Source: Gemmatimonadota bacterium
GTDB taxonomy: Bacteria; Latescibacterota; UBA2968; UBA8231
Reading direction: 5' to 3'
Length of the DNA stretch: 64,000 nt
NCBI GenBank assembly: GCA_028875345.1
Contig: JAPPEG010000101.1
Span: 1 to 64,000, forward strand
Shown: positions 48,553 through 58,172 of the stretch, piece by piece
How the letters are laid out: each line of letters opens with the position of its first letter
Numbering within the stretch: position 1 is the stretch's first letter
Position numbers and translations under genes: made by a program
Notes under the pieces: generated by a model
The model's database searches: none
What the model saw: the letters and a program-made list of their open reading frames with translations, nothing else
Told to the model about the DNA's origin: nothing

Positions 48553-50076
48553 CTATTGCGGTGTTTGCAAATGCTCAATGCGGCTCTGAGCCGCCGCTAG
48601 CACCTTCTCGTCGCCGCGCCAGTGCCGGACGAAGGCCCCGTACGCGAGGCGCGCTGCCGCGGCCTCGCCCTGTTTTTCGTAGGCTTGGCCCAGCGCGTAG
48701 TGGGAGCGCGCATGAGTGGAATCGCGCCGCACGACCTCCTCGAACTGGGCGATGGCCTCCGCCAAGGACTCGCGCCGGGCCAAAGCCATGCCCAATCCGT
48801 AGTACGCATCGCTCAGCTCAGCGTCGCAGGCGAGGGCGGCCCGATAGGCGCTGATGGCTTTTTCCAAGTCGCCCTGCAGGGCATGCACATTGCCCAAGGC
48901 ATTGTGTGCCTTGGCGTAGCAGGCGTCGATGTCCAAGGCGCGGGCAAACGCGGCCTCGGCCTCGGCCCACCGCTGCTTTTGCGCGTGGGCAAAGCCCATG
49001 GTAAAGTGCGCTTCGGGCGCGCGCCGGCCACGCGGCTCGTGTGCAGCAATTTTGCCAGCCAAGTGCGCGGCGCGCTCGACATCGCCCTGCCGCAGGTGGA
49101 TTTGCACCACTGCGGCCAGCGCGTCAACGTGCTCGGGCTCGCGGCTGAGCACTTCCTTGTACGTGCTCAGCGCATCTGCGTATTGCCCTAGGCGCATCTG
49201 CGCTCGGCCCAGCGCCAACCGCGCCTCCACATCGCCGGGCTCCCTCTCCAGCACCTTTTCCAAGGTCTCTTCCCGCTCTGACAAGTCGAGCAGGCCCTCT
49301 AGGCGCGCGAGCATGGCTTCGGCTTCGTCGTAGCGGCCTTGGGCCGAGTACAAATTCGCCAAGTCGTGGTACGCCTCGCCGTAGTTGGCGTCGAGCGCCA
49401 CGGCCCGGTTGAGCGCCTGCGCGGCCTCATCGTACCGCTTCTCGTTCAGGTAGAGCCGTCCCATGTCCCGCCATATCTCTTTGCGCTTTGGTGCCAACTC
49501 GGCCGCTTCCACCAAAACCTCTTCCGCGCGCGCATTGCGGCCCTGCCGGCTATAGAGCAAGGCTAGGGCTTGCCGCGCTTCCACGTCTTTTGGCGCGATG
49601 TAAAGCGCCCTCAGCAGGGCTTCTTCGGCGCGCTCGTATTGCCCCTGCTCCTTGTGCAAAAAGGCCAACAAGCGATACGAGCTAGGCGATTGAGGGTCAA
49701 AGCGCAGCGCGGTTTCCGCCGCCTTTACGGCCTGCGGGTAGCGGCCTGCTTCGAGGTGGGCGATGGCCAAGTTGTGATAGGAGGGAATGTACGTCGAATC
49801 CAGCGCAATGGCCCGCGCAAAGTGCTCGGCCGCCGCCGTGCTCTTGCGCTGCAAATGCGCCAAGCCTAAGTAGAAGTGCGCGTCGCGGGACAGCGAATCG
49901 CGGCTCACAGCCTCTTGGTACACGTCCACTGCTTGGTCATACTGCCCCTGATCCAAATAAGCCCTTCCCACTGCGAGCAGTGAATTGTCCGCTGGCGGCT
50001 CCTGCCGCACTTCGCCGCATCCTCCGATTGAGAGGAGGGCGAGTACGGCAATGCAATCCACGGGCGAGCGAGGCAT
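48553..50076 (-). CDS. TPR-repeat lipoprotein
   Basis: Lipobox ALLSIGGC; many TPR units (YDQAVDVYQEAVSRDSLSRDAHFYLGLAHLQ, YDEAAQALNRAVALDANYGEAYHDLANLYSAQGRYDEAEAML). Confidence 0.93.
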   Translation of the reverse strand: MPRSPVDCIAVLALLSIGGCGEVRQEPPADNSLLAVGRAYLDQGQYDQAVDVYQEAVSRDSLSRDAHFYLGLAHLQRKSTAAAEHFARAIALDSTYIPSYHNLAIAHLEAGRYPQAVKAAETALRFDPQSPSSYRLLAFLHKEQGQYERAEEALLRALYIAPKDVEARQALALLYSRQGRNARAEEVLVEAAELAPKRKEIWRDMGRLYLNEKRYDEAAQALNRAVALDANYGEAYHDLANLYSAQGRYDEAEAMLARLEGLLDLSEREETLEKVLEREPGDVEARLALGRAQMRLGQYADALSTYKEVLSREPEHVDALAAVVQIHLRQGDVERAAHLAGKIAAHEPRGRRAPEAHFTMGFAHAQKQRWAEAEAAFARALDIDACYAKAHNALGNVHALQGDLEKAISAYRAALACDAELSDAYYGLGMALARRESLAEAIAQFEEVVRRDSTHARSHYALGQAYEKQGEAAAARLAYGAFVRHWRGDEKVLAAAQSRIEHLQTPQ

Positions 50077-50174
50077 GTCGTAGATTCTCTCCGGAACCAG
50101 AACGGCGACTAAAAATGTTGCAAGTGCTTGTTGTTAAAGTAATTATAGATTAAAATTTTGGATATCATATATAT

Positions 50175-51356
50175 ATGTATTTAAAACCTAAGTCAAGAAA
50201 TAAAGTGTTCCGCAGGTTGGCGTTTTTCGCACTCTGTCTGCTCTCTGTAGGCTGCGACCCCCCGCCCCCACAACCCCAAGCGGACGCTGCGTATCACGTC
50301 TATCCAGGCGACGACATCCAAGCGGCTCTCGAAGCAGCAGCCCGCGACTCAATCCACAAGACCGTCAAAGTCCACGCAGGGACCTACCGGCCGCAGCAAC
50401 CTAGCCAAGCAATGCTCTTCTTCGCGGCCCGCCACGACGGCATCGCGCTTGAAGCGGTGGGGCGTGTGGTCCTGACGGCCGCTCACCCCGAGCAAGCCGA
50501 CCCCGACGCGGCGAGTTATCCGGCCATCGTCAACCACGTGGTCTTTTTCGGCGACGGCATCTCCCGGCGCACCGTCCTACGCGGTTTCACCATCACCGGT
50601 GCCAACAACTTTGCCAGCCGCAGCGAAGGCCCCGAGCCAATCCAGCCGGATTCCTCCAACGGCGTGCGCTGGGAAAAGGGGCTGTTTTTCTACGCCGACG
50701 GCGGCGGCATCAAGGTATTTGGCCGTTCCTATCCAACCCTCGAAGGGTTAGAACTCCACGACAACTACGCCAGCCCCTGCGGCGGCGGCATCTCCATCGA
50801 GCATCGGGGATTCGACGCCGAGGCCGTGCTGATCAAAGACTCCGTCTTCCGCAACAATAGCTGCCAAATCACCGGCGCGGCCGTCGATGTGCTGCCCGGC
50901 AGCGCGGCCGTACTCGACAACTGCCTCTTCGTCGGCAATGTCGCCAATCTCGGTCCCGACTACGTGGGCCGCCGTGGCGGCGTCGAATACAACAAGGCCC
51001 ACGGCTCAGGTGCGTTGACAGTCTTTCCCGGCGCGCGCGTCGAAGTGCGCAACTGCACCTTCACGGACAACTGGAACGGCATTGACGACAAAGGGCGCGG
51101 TAGTTCATACCGCAATACCATCTTCTGGATGAACGTGCGCGGCGGCGGCATCGCCCCCGGCAGCCGCTACGAAGTCGATCTGCTCGACAGCCGCCGCTTC
51201 AGCGGCTGCTTTATCCGCGGCCAAATCGACGACCTGCGCGGCACCTTGGACCCAGAGCGCAATGTACTCCAAGCACCCGACCCGCAATTCGACGAGCACT
51301 ACCGACCCCAAACCCCTGCTTATGCTGGAGTGGGCTACCAGCCGCCGGAGGAATAG
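50175..51356 (+). CDS. Parallel beta-helix lipoprotein
   Basis: Lipobox LLSVGC; beta-helix features (LRGFTITGANN, DGGGIKVFGRSYPTLEGLELHDNYASPCGGGISIEH, VRNCTFTDNW). Confidence 0.8.
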   Translation: MYLKPKSRNKVFRRLAFFALCLLSVGCDPPPPQPQADAAYHVYPGDDIQAALEAAARDSIHKTVKVHAGTYRPQQPSQAMLFFAARHDGIALEAVGRVVLTAAHPEQADPDAASYPAIVNHVVFFGDGISRRTVLRGFTITGANNFASRSEGPEPIQPDSSNGVRWEKGLFFYADGGGIKVFGRSYPTLEGLELHDNYASPCGGGISIEHRGFDAEAVLIKDSVFRNNSCQITGAAVDVLPGSAAVLDNCLFVGNVANLGPDYVGRRGGVEYNKAHGSGALTVFPGARVEVRNCTFTDNWNGIDDKGRGSSYRNTIFWMNVRGGGIAPGSRYEVDLLDSRRFSGCFIRGQIDDLRGTLDPERNVLQAPDPQFDEHYRPQTPAYAGVGYQPPEE

Positions 51357-51371
51357 GTTATCATTCCACCT

Positions 51372-53579
51372 ATGCTAAAACTGCTCTCAACTCTCGCCGT
51401 CCTCTCACTGGCGTCATCGCATCATGCCGGGGCACAGGGTACCGCTGCTATCCGCCAACAGCGGCTCGAACTAGACCGCACGGTCTGGTCCGACGAGCGG
51501 CGCGCCCAGCAGTACGAGACCGTCTTTGTCGCCTTATGGGACCGACTGCGCGCTGCCCAAGAAGCGCGGCCGGTGCTGGCCGCTTTTCCCTTTGATCAAC
51601 TGCTACTCGGCTCTCCACAGGATAGCATCAAGCACGACTGGGACATCGTCGAAACGCACTATGGCGACCCGCCGCGCACGCTCGATCACGGGCAGTGGTC
51701 GGCCTTGCTCAAACAATGGGAAAATGAGGGTTTCGTTCTCGAACAATCCGAATGGCACCACAAGCAATTCATCCCGACCAAGGACGGCCCGGTCCGCTCT
51801 TTAATAGACCTGAAACTGCACATCAAAAACCACAATAAACGTCTAATCGTCAGCGGCGATCTATCCGTCACCTGGAGCGAGCAACAAAACGAGGCCGGAC
51901 ACTATATCCCCGCCATCATCGCCGCCGCGAATCTGACCCTGACCGAACGCCGAGGCACACCCACTTTTACCTCTTCAGCCGTCTTGGCAGACGACACCGC
52001 GCTCTCGCCCCTCATCGCCGCCGACCTCGACGGCGACGGTCTCGACGACTTGCTCGCACTCGGAGCCAACCTACTCTACCGCAACCAAGGCGGACGCTTT
52101 GCGCCCGAGCCGCTTTTGGCCTATCCACCTCCGGTCGGTCGCATCGAAGTGGCGCTCTTGGCCGATTTTACCGGCGATGGCGCGCCCGATCTAATCGTCG
52201 GCGGCCCCGGGCAACTGCTGGGCCTCTACGAGGGCGGCAAGAGCTTCGACCAACCCGGCTTGGCCATTGCAACGCGGCCCCTGCAATACCCCGAAGCCAT
52301 GAGCGCGGGCGACATAGACGGCGACGGCGACCTCGACCTGTGGGTCGGCCAGTACCGGCTGCCCTACCGCGAGGGCCAGATGCCCACGCCGTACTACGAT
52401 GCCAACGACGGCTATCCCGCTTACCTGCTGAGCAACGACGGCAACGGGCGCTTCACCGACATCACGGCCCGCGCGGGCCTCGAAGCCAAGCGCAAGCGGC
52501 GCACCTACAGCGGCTCCTTGGCCGATCTCGACGGCGACGACGACCTCGACCTATTGGTCGTCAGCGACTTCGCCGGCATCGACCTATACTACAACGATGG
52601 CACCGGAACCTTTGCCGACGTCACCTCCCGCACCGTCAGCGAGGCATCGACCTTTGGCATGTCCCACGTCTTTGGCGACTACAACGGCGACGATCGCCTC
52701 GACATGTACGTAGTAGGCATGAGTTCGACCACGGCGCGCCGCCTCGACTACCTCAATCTCGGCCGCGAAGAGTACCCCGAGCACCACCAACAGCGCCGAG
52801 CCATGGGCTTTGGCAACCGGCTTTACCTCGGGCGCGAAGACGCCCAGTTCAGCATCGCCCCAAGCACGGAGCAAGTAGCGCGCACCGGGTGGTCTTGGGG
52901 CGTGGCCTCCGCGGACTTCGACAACGATGGCGACGACGAAATCTACGTGGCCAACGGCCATCTCAGCGGCGAAACCGCCCAGGACTACTGCACCACCTTC
53001 TGGACGCACGACATCTACACCGGCGGCTCGGAACCCGACCCGCAAATAGCCGCATTTTTCGACGAGGCGATTGCGGAGTGGCACAACGCGGGCATCTCGT
53101 GGAACGGCTTTGAACACAACAAGCTCTATCTGAGCGGAGAGGGCCGCTCCTTTGTCGAGATCGGCTATCTGATGGGCGTGGCTTTTGAATTCGATGCGCG
53201 CACCGTGCTCGACATGGACATCGACGCCGACGGCCGCATGGACCTATTAGTCAGCGAGTGGTCCGGTACCCCGCGCCGCGAGCGAGTCCACGTCTTGCGC
53301 AATGTCTGGCCCGGCGACAACAACTGGCTCGGCGTGCGCCTCCAAGGCGCGGCCGGCGTTTCTCCCATCGGCGCACGTATCACCCTGCGCTCGTCCCAAG
53401 GCACCAAGACGCAGTGGGTCTATACCGGCGAATCCTTCGACGCCCAACGCTCACCCACCCGCCTTTTCGGCTTGGGCCCAGTCGAACAAGTCGAACAAGT
53501 CGAAGTACAGTGGCCCGATGGGCAGGTCACTATCCTATCCAATCCAGAGCTAAACAGCTACCACGAACTGACGCCCTAG
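51372..53579 (+). CDS. FG-GAP/VCBS repeat protein with ASPIC/UnbV C-terminus (CRTAC1-like)
   Basis: ADLDGDGLDDLLALG, GDIDGDGDLDLWVGQ, ADLDGDDDLDLLVV repeats; GARITLRSSQGTKTQWVYTGESFDAQRSPTRLFGLG. Confidence 0.9.
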   Translation: MLKLLSTLAVLSLASSHHAGAQGTAAIRQQRLELDRTVWSDERRAQQYETVFVALWDRLRAAQEARPVLAAFPFDQLLLGSPQDSIKHDWDIVETHYGDPPRTLDHGQWSALLKQWENEGFVLEQSEWHHKQFIPTKDGPVRSLIDLKLHIKNHNKRLIVSGDLSVTWSEQQNEAGHYIPAIIAAANLTLTERRGTPTFTSSAVLADDTALSPLIAADLDGDGLDDLLALGANLLYRNQGGRFAPEPLLAYPPPVGRIEVALLADFTGDGAPDLIVGGPGQLLGLYEGGKSFDQPGLAIATRPLQYPEAMSAGDIDGDGDLDLWVGQYRLPYREGQMPTPYYDANDGYPAYLLSNDGNGRFTDITARAGLEAKRKRRTYSGSLADLDGDDDLDLLVVSDFAGIDLYYNDGTGTFADVTSRTVSEASTFGMSHVFGDYNGDDRLDMYVVGMSSTTARRLDYLNLGREEYPEHHQQRRAMGFGNRLYLGREDAQFSIAPSTEQVARTGWSWGVASADFDNDGDDEIYVANGHLSGETAQDYCTTFWTHDIYTGGSEPDPQIAAFFDEAIAEWHNAGISWNGFEHNKLYLSGEGRSFVEIGYLMGVAFEFDARTVLDMDIDADGRMDLLVSEWSGTPRRERVHVLRNVWPGDNNWLGVRLQGAAGVSPIGARITLRSSQGTKTQWVYTGESFDAQRSPTRLFGLGPVEQVEQVEVQWPDGQVTILSNPELNSYHELTP

Positions 53580-53730
53580 CAAAGGCTGGGGATGGTCTTA
53601 CACAACAATGCTTGCTATTTACCAAGACACGGCTTATCGCCTAGTCAATAGCAGCCTGCAGGGAGGCCCTATCGGGTGCGACCTATGCGTGGGACCTAAT
53701 CAGCGGCTAACTACCAACCACATGGTGCTA

Positions 53731-54663
53731 TTAGATGTTCTGAAGAGGGGAAGATTTTCCACTAAGACGGTTCATATGTTCCGCTAAATCTGAAATATGA
53801 CCGTGCAATGTGCGTAATTCATCGACTGAATCAACCATAGATTCAAACTCGGAACCATCGCTGTACGTCACCTGATACAAATAACTTTCTGTGGGATCAT
53901 CCATCGAAAAAGTAGGATTCTCCAGAAACTCCGTCGCCGCCATGATTACTTCAAAAACGACAGGTGCGGAGTCCTGTCTCAAAACGAGGCGGATTTGCTG
54001 AGGAAGAGCACTAAGTTTAGAGCGGACTCGATCTGTATATGAGTCCACAGTGGCTTTGCCCAGTAATTCAACAAGAGAACGAGCGACATCGTCTTTTTTT
54101 TCTTTTGAAAAATTTGCTTCAAACTCGAGAACTATTTGTTCTTTATGACTTTCGTCTATTTTGTCTGGATAGTCGACGATCAGATCATTTTCGGCAAAGG
54201 CAGCGACGACTTTCTTTTTAGGTACGTAGAACAAGTCTATTCCATGACTCAAGACTAGCTCTCTAGCCGGTTTTGTAAAATCTCCTACTGCTAAAATGCC
54301 TAAAAAACGTGCTGTAGGATATGTGATGCGCATTGGCCTCAGTTTTCCACTGTCGTCGCGGGCTTTATCTTTGGAGTGTCGCGCACCACGCCGCCAGAAA
54401 CATTCGACAAAAGCCACGGGAACCCCCCGCTCTTCATCGCTCCCACCTAATTCGAGGACAAAATCATAATCTACCACGTTGCCATCTATGTCTCGCCAGA
54501 TGACTTTTTCCCCACCACGCGAAGGGCGTGATACGAAACGGTTGTCTAAGTAAAGTTCTAGCTCATCCGCTACTTGGCGAAGCAGAGGCAACGAGAAATA
54601 CTGTTCGGACCAGTCTCCGACTAACTGACCGAGTTTGTGTCCGGATGAAGCTCGTACCGCCAT
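53731..54663 (-). CDS. Putative Type II restriction endonuclease (PD-(D/E)xK-like)
   Basis: Adjacent to and co-oriented with a DNA methyltransferase; GNVVDYDFVLELGG...VAFVECFWRRGARHSKDKARDD resembles a nuclease core. Confidence 0.5.
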   Translation of the reverse strand: MAVRASSGHKLGQLVGDWSEQYFSLPLLRQVADELELYLDNRFVSRPSRGGEKVIWRDIDGNVVDYDFVLELGGSDEERGVPVAFVECFWRRGARHSKDKARDDSGKLRPMRITYPTARFLGILAVGDFTKPARELVLSHGIDLFYVPKKKVVAAFAENDLIVDYPDKIDESHKEQIVLEFEANFSKEKKDDVARSLVELLGKATVDSYTDRVRSKLSALPQQIRLVLRQDSAPVVFEVIMAATEFLENPTFSMDDPTESYLYQVTYSDGSEFESMVDSVDELRTLHGHISDLAEHMNRLSGKSSPLQNI

Positions 54664-54675
54664 AGTCTACTCTAA

Positions 54676-55971
54676 TTACCCTCTCACCCACAATCGCCCT
54701 TCGTGCAAGGGCACTCTGTGTTTTCTATTTTTCCATTTCACATTTCGATCCCGCAATTTTTCAAAATGGAAGCATTTGAAACCGGCTGCGACCGCCAGTT
54801 GACCAAGCCATTGATCAATGGGCACATATACTCCGTATGGTGCCGAATCTCCGACGATAAAACACGCCGTTGCTCCTTCCCGACAAATTCGCCTCAATTC
54901 GTGCCAAACCTTGGCCATATCGACAAAATAGGCAGCTATCATAGTATGATAATGTTTTTTTCCACCGTGCAGCAGACGTTCTTCTGATAATTTGTTGCAC
55001 ACTTTCGCCAACTCGGTGACAATAGGCTCAATAGCCTTTTCACTCAACAAATCATTCAGTTCCAATTTTTCTTTTGACGCATGCTGAGAAGACGATCTTA
55101 TTAGGTACTTCCTCACTGACTCATGAAGATCTCCCCAAGAAGAAATTTCCTTCCAAAAGGACATTTCAAATCGAGTCGCATCCGCGTAGTCGTAATTGTT
55201 GGCATAAGGAGGTGAGGTAATGATCAAATCTACACTCCTGTCTTGCACCTGCGGAAAATCCCTCGCGTCTCCGCATAGCAAGTTGGCCTGGGAACAGTCT
55301 ACCTTTCGCTGATATTCCTCCATATCGGCACTCATAAGGGCGATTTGATTTGCGAAAGCGACAAAGGGCTCGGTAGTAGACTTTTTTCTTTTATTGGGGA
55401 GGATATACTGCCATTGCGCCGTACCGGCTGAAGAAGATGGGCGCAGAATTGCCGTGAGAGCCAACCAAACCAGTTTAGCAGCGGAACTTCCATCGTCGAT
55501 AGCTTGCCAACTGCTCTTCAATCTGTCTAAACTATTTAGCGTATTTTCGTCGAAGCACTTATAAATTAGCTGCGGATATTTGATCGAAGACTTCTTCCCT
55601 TTGTGTGCTCTCTCCATCATTTCGTTACCTTTGTCGCGTAGTTGGGTAGCGGAAGTATGCCATAGCAATTTGCTAGCGGCGATCCGTGCGACAAAAGGAT
55701 GGGCCTCTACTCCCCAACTAGGTATCCCCATGCCATCAGCTACCAATAAAGTAGTACCTGAGCCAGCAAAAGGATCACATATAGCCACTTCGCCCTTCTC
55801 AGCTATATGATCGGCTAGCACACTTTCTACCCACTGCGCAGAAAAACCGGCTGAATATTTGAACCACCGGTGGATAGGCAGTTTCATATTATCTACAAAC
55901 GTGCCAGATCGTTCGTTTTTTTCTACGGTGGAAGTGGACCGCAAATCGGGAAAAAGGGGTAGTGTAGTCAT
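54676..55971 (-). CDS. DNA methyltransferase (N4-cytosine/N6-adenine type)
   Basis: AICDPFAGSGTTLLVADGMG (motif I) and VDLIITSPPYANNYDYADATRFE (motif IV). Confidence 0.9.
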   Translation of the reverse strand: MTTLPLFPDLRSTSTVEKNERSGTFVDNMKLPIHRWFKYSAGFSAQWVESVLADHIAEKGEVAICDPFAGSGTTLLVADGMGIPSWGVEAHPFVARIAASKLLWHTSATQLRDKGNEMMERAHKGKKSSIKYPQLIYKCFDENTLNSLDRLKSSWQAIDDGSSAAKLVWLALTAILRPSSSAGTAQWQYILPNKRKKSTTEPFVAFANQIALMSADMEEYQRKVDCSQANLLCGDARDFPQVQDRSVDLIITSPPYANNYDYADATRFEMSFWKEISSWGDLHESVRKYLIRSSSQHASKEKLELNDLLSEKAIEPIVTELAKVCNKLSEERLLHGGKKHYHTMIAAYFVDMAKVWHELRRICREGATACFIVGDSAPYGVYVPIDQWLGQLAVAAGFKCFHFEKLRDRNVKWKNRKHRVPLHEGRLWVRG

Positions 55972-56276
55972 TTATTTTGTTATATGGAAGCAAATTTTAT
56001 GCCCATGTATCATTGCCGAGTAGTATAGATCGAGATATGAATGATGTTTATGCTACTGTTTCTAAAAGCTGGGATGTTACCTATACTACACAGGAGTGTT
56101 TCCCAGAGGACAAATCATAAACGAAGCCTAATCACGCACTACTCGCAAGTGGGCTCTAGGGCTACGACGAAAGTAGGCGCTATCGCTCTGCAAATCAAGA
56201 ACACGCCACCTGAACCTGCTTCCACTCGGCTAGGCTTTCTGGCGATTGCTATAAGAAATGCAAGATAAAGATCCCT

Positions 56277-58172
56277 ATGCGCTACGCTACCCGCTTTAAC
56301 GGCATCCCCTTGTCCGTTACCCTCGCAGCGGACCCGGCGTTGGACGACCGGCAACTCGACGCCCCCGGCACCTATGCGGATGACCACTACGAGTTCTCCT
56401 GCACCCAAACGCCGCTCAGCTCCAAAAGTCTGCTGCTAAAATTGCAATTGCGCCGGGTAGATGGCAGCCCATTCAAAGTCACCACATTCAAAGCAGAAGC
56501 CGCAGTCCCCGGCCTAGACCTGCACCGCGTCTTCGTGCCCGTGCTGCACGAGGCCATCGGCAAGCGCGACCTGATCAGCCTACCATGGGGCGTCGAGGAG
56601 CGCACCTTTACTTCTTGGTCCTTCCCCTTCGTCGCCGCGCTAAACCGCTTTGACCAGAACCGCTTCTGCATGGGCTTTATGGATCACGTCCATGCGGCGG
56701 ATACCCGTCATAGCTGCTACGACGAAGACGCCAACATGTCCTTGCAGCGCCTCTTCGATCCCGCCCCCCGCGAGACGAGCGTCTGGGAAGAAACGCTCTA
56801 CCTGTCCTGCGAGGACCGCCCCGTCTTCGACGAGGTGCGCGCCTTCTCGCGTGCCTACGACGAGCTGCACCAGGTCGCCCTGCCGCCAGCGCCGCCCTCG
56901 GTGTGGGAGCCGGTCTGGTGCTCCTGGTACGGCATCAAAAACGATGTCGATGCCGACTATATCCGCTCTATGGTGCCCCTGCTCAAAGAATGGGGCATTG
57001 GCAGTATCATCGTCGATGCGGGCTGGTTCAAAGGCGACGGCTTCGACCCCAACACCGGCCACTACATTCCCGACACAAGCAAATTCCCCGACCTCAAGGG
57101 CCTCGTCGCAGAGGTTCAGTCTCAGGGCTTGACCATCCTGCTGTGGTGCGCGCCGCTGTTCAACATCAGCGAGCTGGCCGACGTGCCCTTCATACAAAAG
57201 CACCGATTCCAAGCCGCAGGCTCCGACGAAGCGAACAACTTCCTCTGTCCCCGCTGCCCCGCGGTGCGCCAATACGCTTGGCGCACGGTCAAACACCTGA
57301 TGCAGACCTACGGCTGCAACGGCCTCAAAATCGACTTCATCGACCCACTGCGAGACCGCGCCAGCCTGCCCTGCATCGCCGACCACGAGCACGATATCGC
57401 CGACTACGGCGAGGCCGTGTACGACTTGCTCCAAGGCATCTACCGTGTCGCCACGCAAGTGCGCGCCGACGCCCTGCTCGAATACCGCATGAACTACTCG
57501 ACTCTCGTCACCCGGCCCTTTGCCACCAGCCACCGCGCCCAAGACGCACCCTTCGACCCCGACCACATCCGCCGCATGTGTACTCGGCTCAAAAGCTATA
57601 TCCTCAACCCGGAAGCCGGCCGCGAGGGCAACGTGGCCGTACACACGGACCCAGCCTATTGGCTACCCGAGGAAAGCCCCGCAAACGTCGCCCGCTTTAT
57701 GGCCAGCCTCATCACAAGTGCCGTGCCCATGCTCTCGATGGACCTGCGCGCTTTGCCCCCAGAGCACCAGCGCATCACCCGCGCTTGGCTCGCCTTTTAC
57801 CGCCAGCACCGCGACTTGTTGCTCTTCGGCCACCAGCAACTCCTCAGCGCCGATTCGCACCACTCGCTCTTCTCCGTGCATCTCGGTGGCGAAGCCCTCT
57901 GGGGCGCTTTCACTCCCACCTTCCCCGGCGTACTCACAGTACCATCGGAGAATGTCCGCCGTATGTGGATCCTCAACGGCGGTGCCCAAGAGCGCCTCTA
58001 TACCCGTCTAGAAGGCGTCGAAGGCGAATGCCTCCAAGTCCAGGTTTACGACCGTGGGCTAGAAAAGTCCGCTATCCTCAAATTACCAGTGGAAGACCGT
58101 ACCGTTATCCTAGATCTTCCGGTGGAAATCGGTGGTGCCCTTGAACTACAGTCAGGTAGTGAATGTCTCTAA
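56277..58172 (+). CDS. Alpha-galactosidase-like glycoside hydrolase (GH36/GH-D clan)
   Basis: VWCSWYGIKNDVDADYI, GIGSIIVDAGWFKGDG, ILLWCAPLFN, GCNGLKIDFIDPL. Confidence 0.85.
   Translation: MRYATRFNGIPLSVTLAADPALDDRQLDAPGTYADDHYEFSCTQTPLSSKSLLLKLQLRRVDGSPFKVTTFKAEAAVPGLDLHRVFVPVLHEAIGKRDLISLPWGVEERTFTSWSFPFVAALNRFDQNRFCMGFMDHVHAADTRHSCYDEDANMSLQRLFDPAPRETSVWEETLYLSCEDRPVFDEVRAFSRAYDELHQVALPPAPPSVWEPVWCSWYGIKNDVDADYIRSMVPLLKEWGIGSIIVDAGWFKGDGFDPNTGHYIPDTSKFPDLKGLVAEVQSQGLTILLWCAPLFNISELADVPFIQKHRFQAAGSDEANNFLCPRCPAVRQYAWRTVKHLMQTYGCNGLKIDFIDPLRDRASLPCIADHEHDIADYGEAVYDLLQGIYRVATQVRADALLEYRMNYSTLVTRPFATSHRAQDAPFDPDHIRRMCTRLKSYILNPEAGREGNVAVHTDPAYWLPEESPANVARFMASLITSAVPMLSMDLRALPPEHQRITRAWLAFYRQHRDLLLFGHQQLLSADSHHSLFSVHLGGEALWGAFTPTFPGVLTVPSENVRRMWILNGGAQERLYTRLEGVEGECLQVQVYDRGLEKSAILKLPVEDRTVILDLPVEIGGALELQSGSECL

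Noticed and set aside
56640-57644. 334-aa minus-strand ORF antisense to the GH36 gene
   Set aside because: GH36 has clear family motifs on the plus strand; the antisense ORF is a codon-bias artefact in GC-rich coding DNA.
56903-58144. 413-aa plus-strand ORF overlapping GH36 in another frame
   Set aside because: Arg/Pro-rich, no motifs, contained within GH36.
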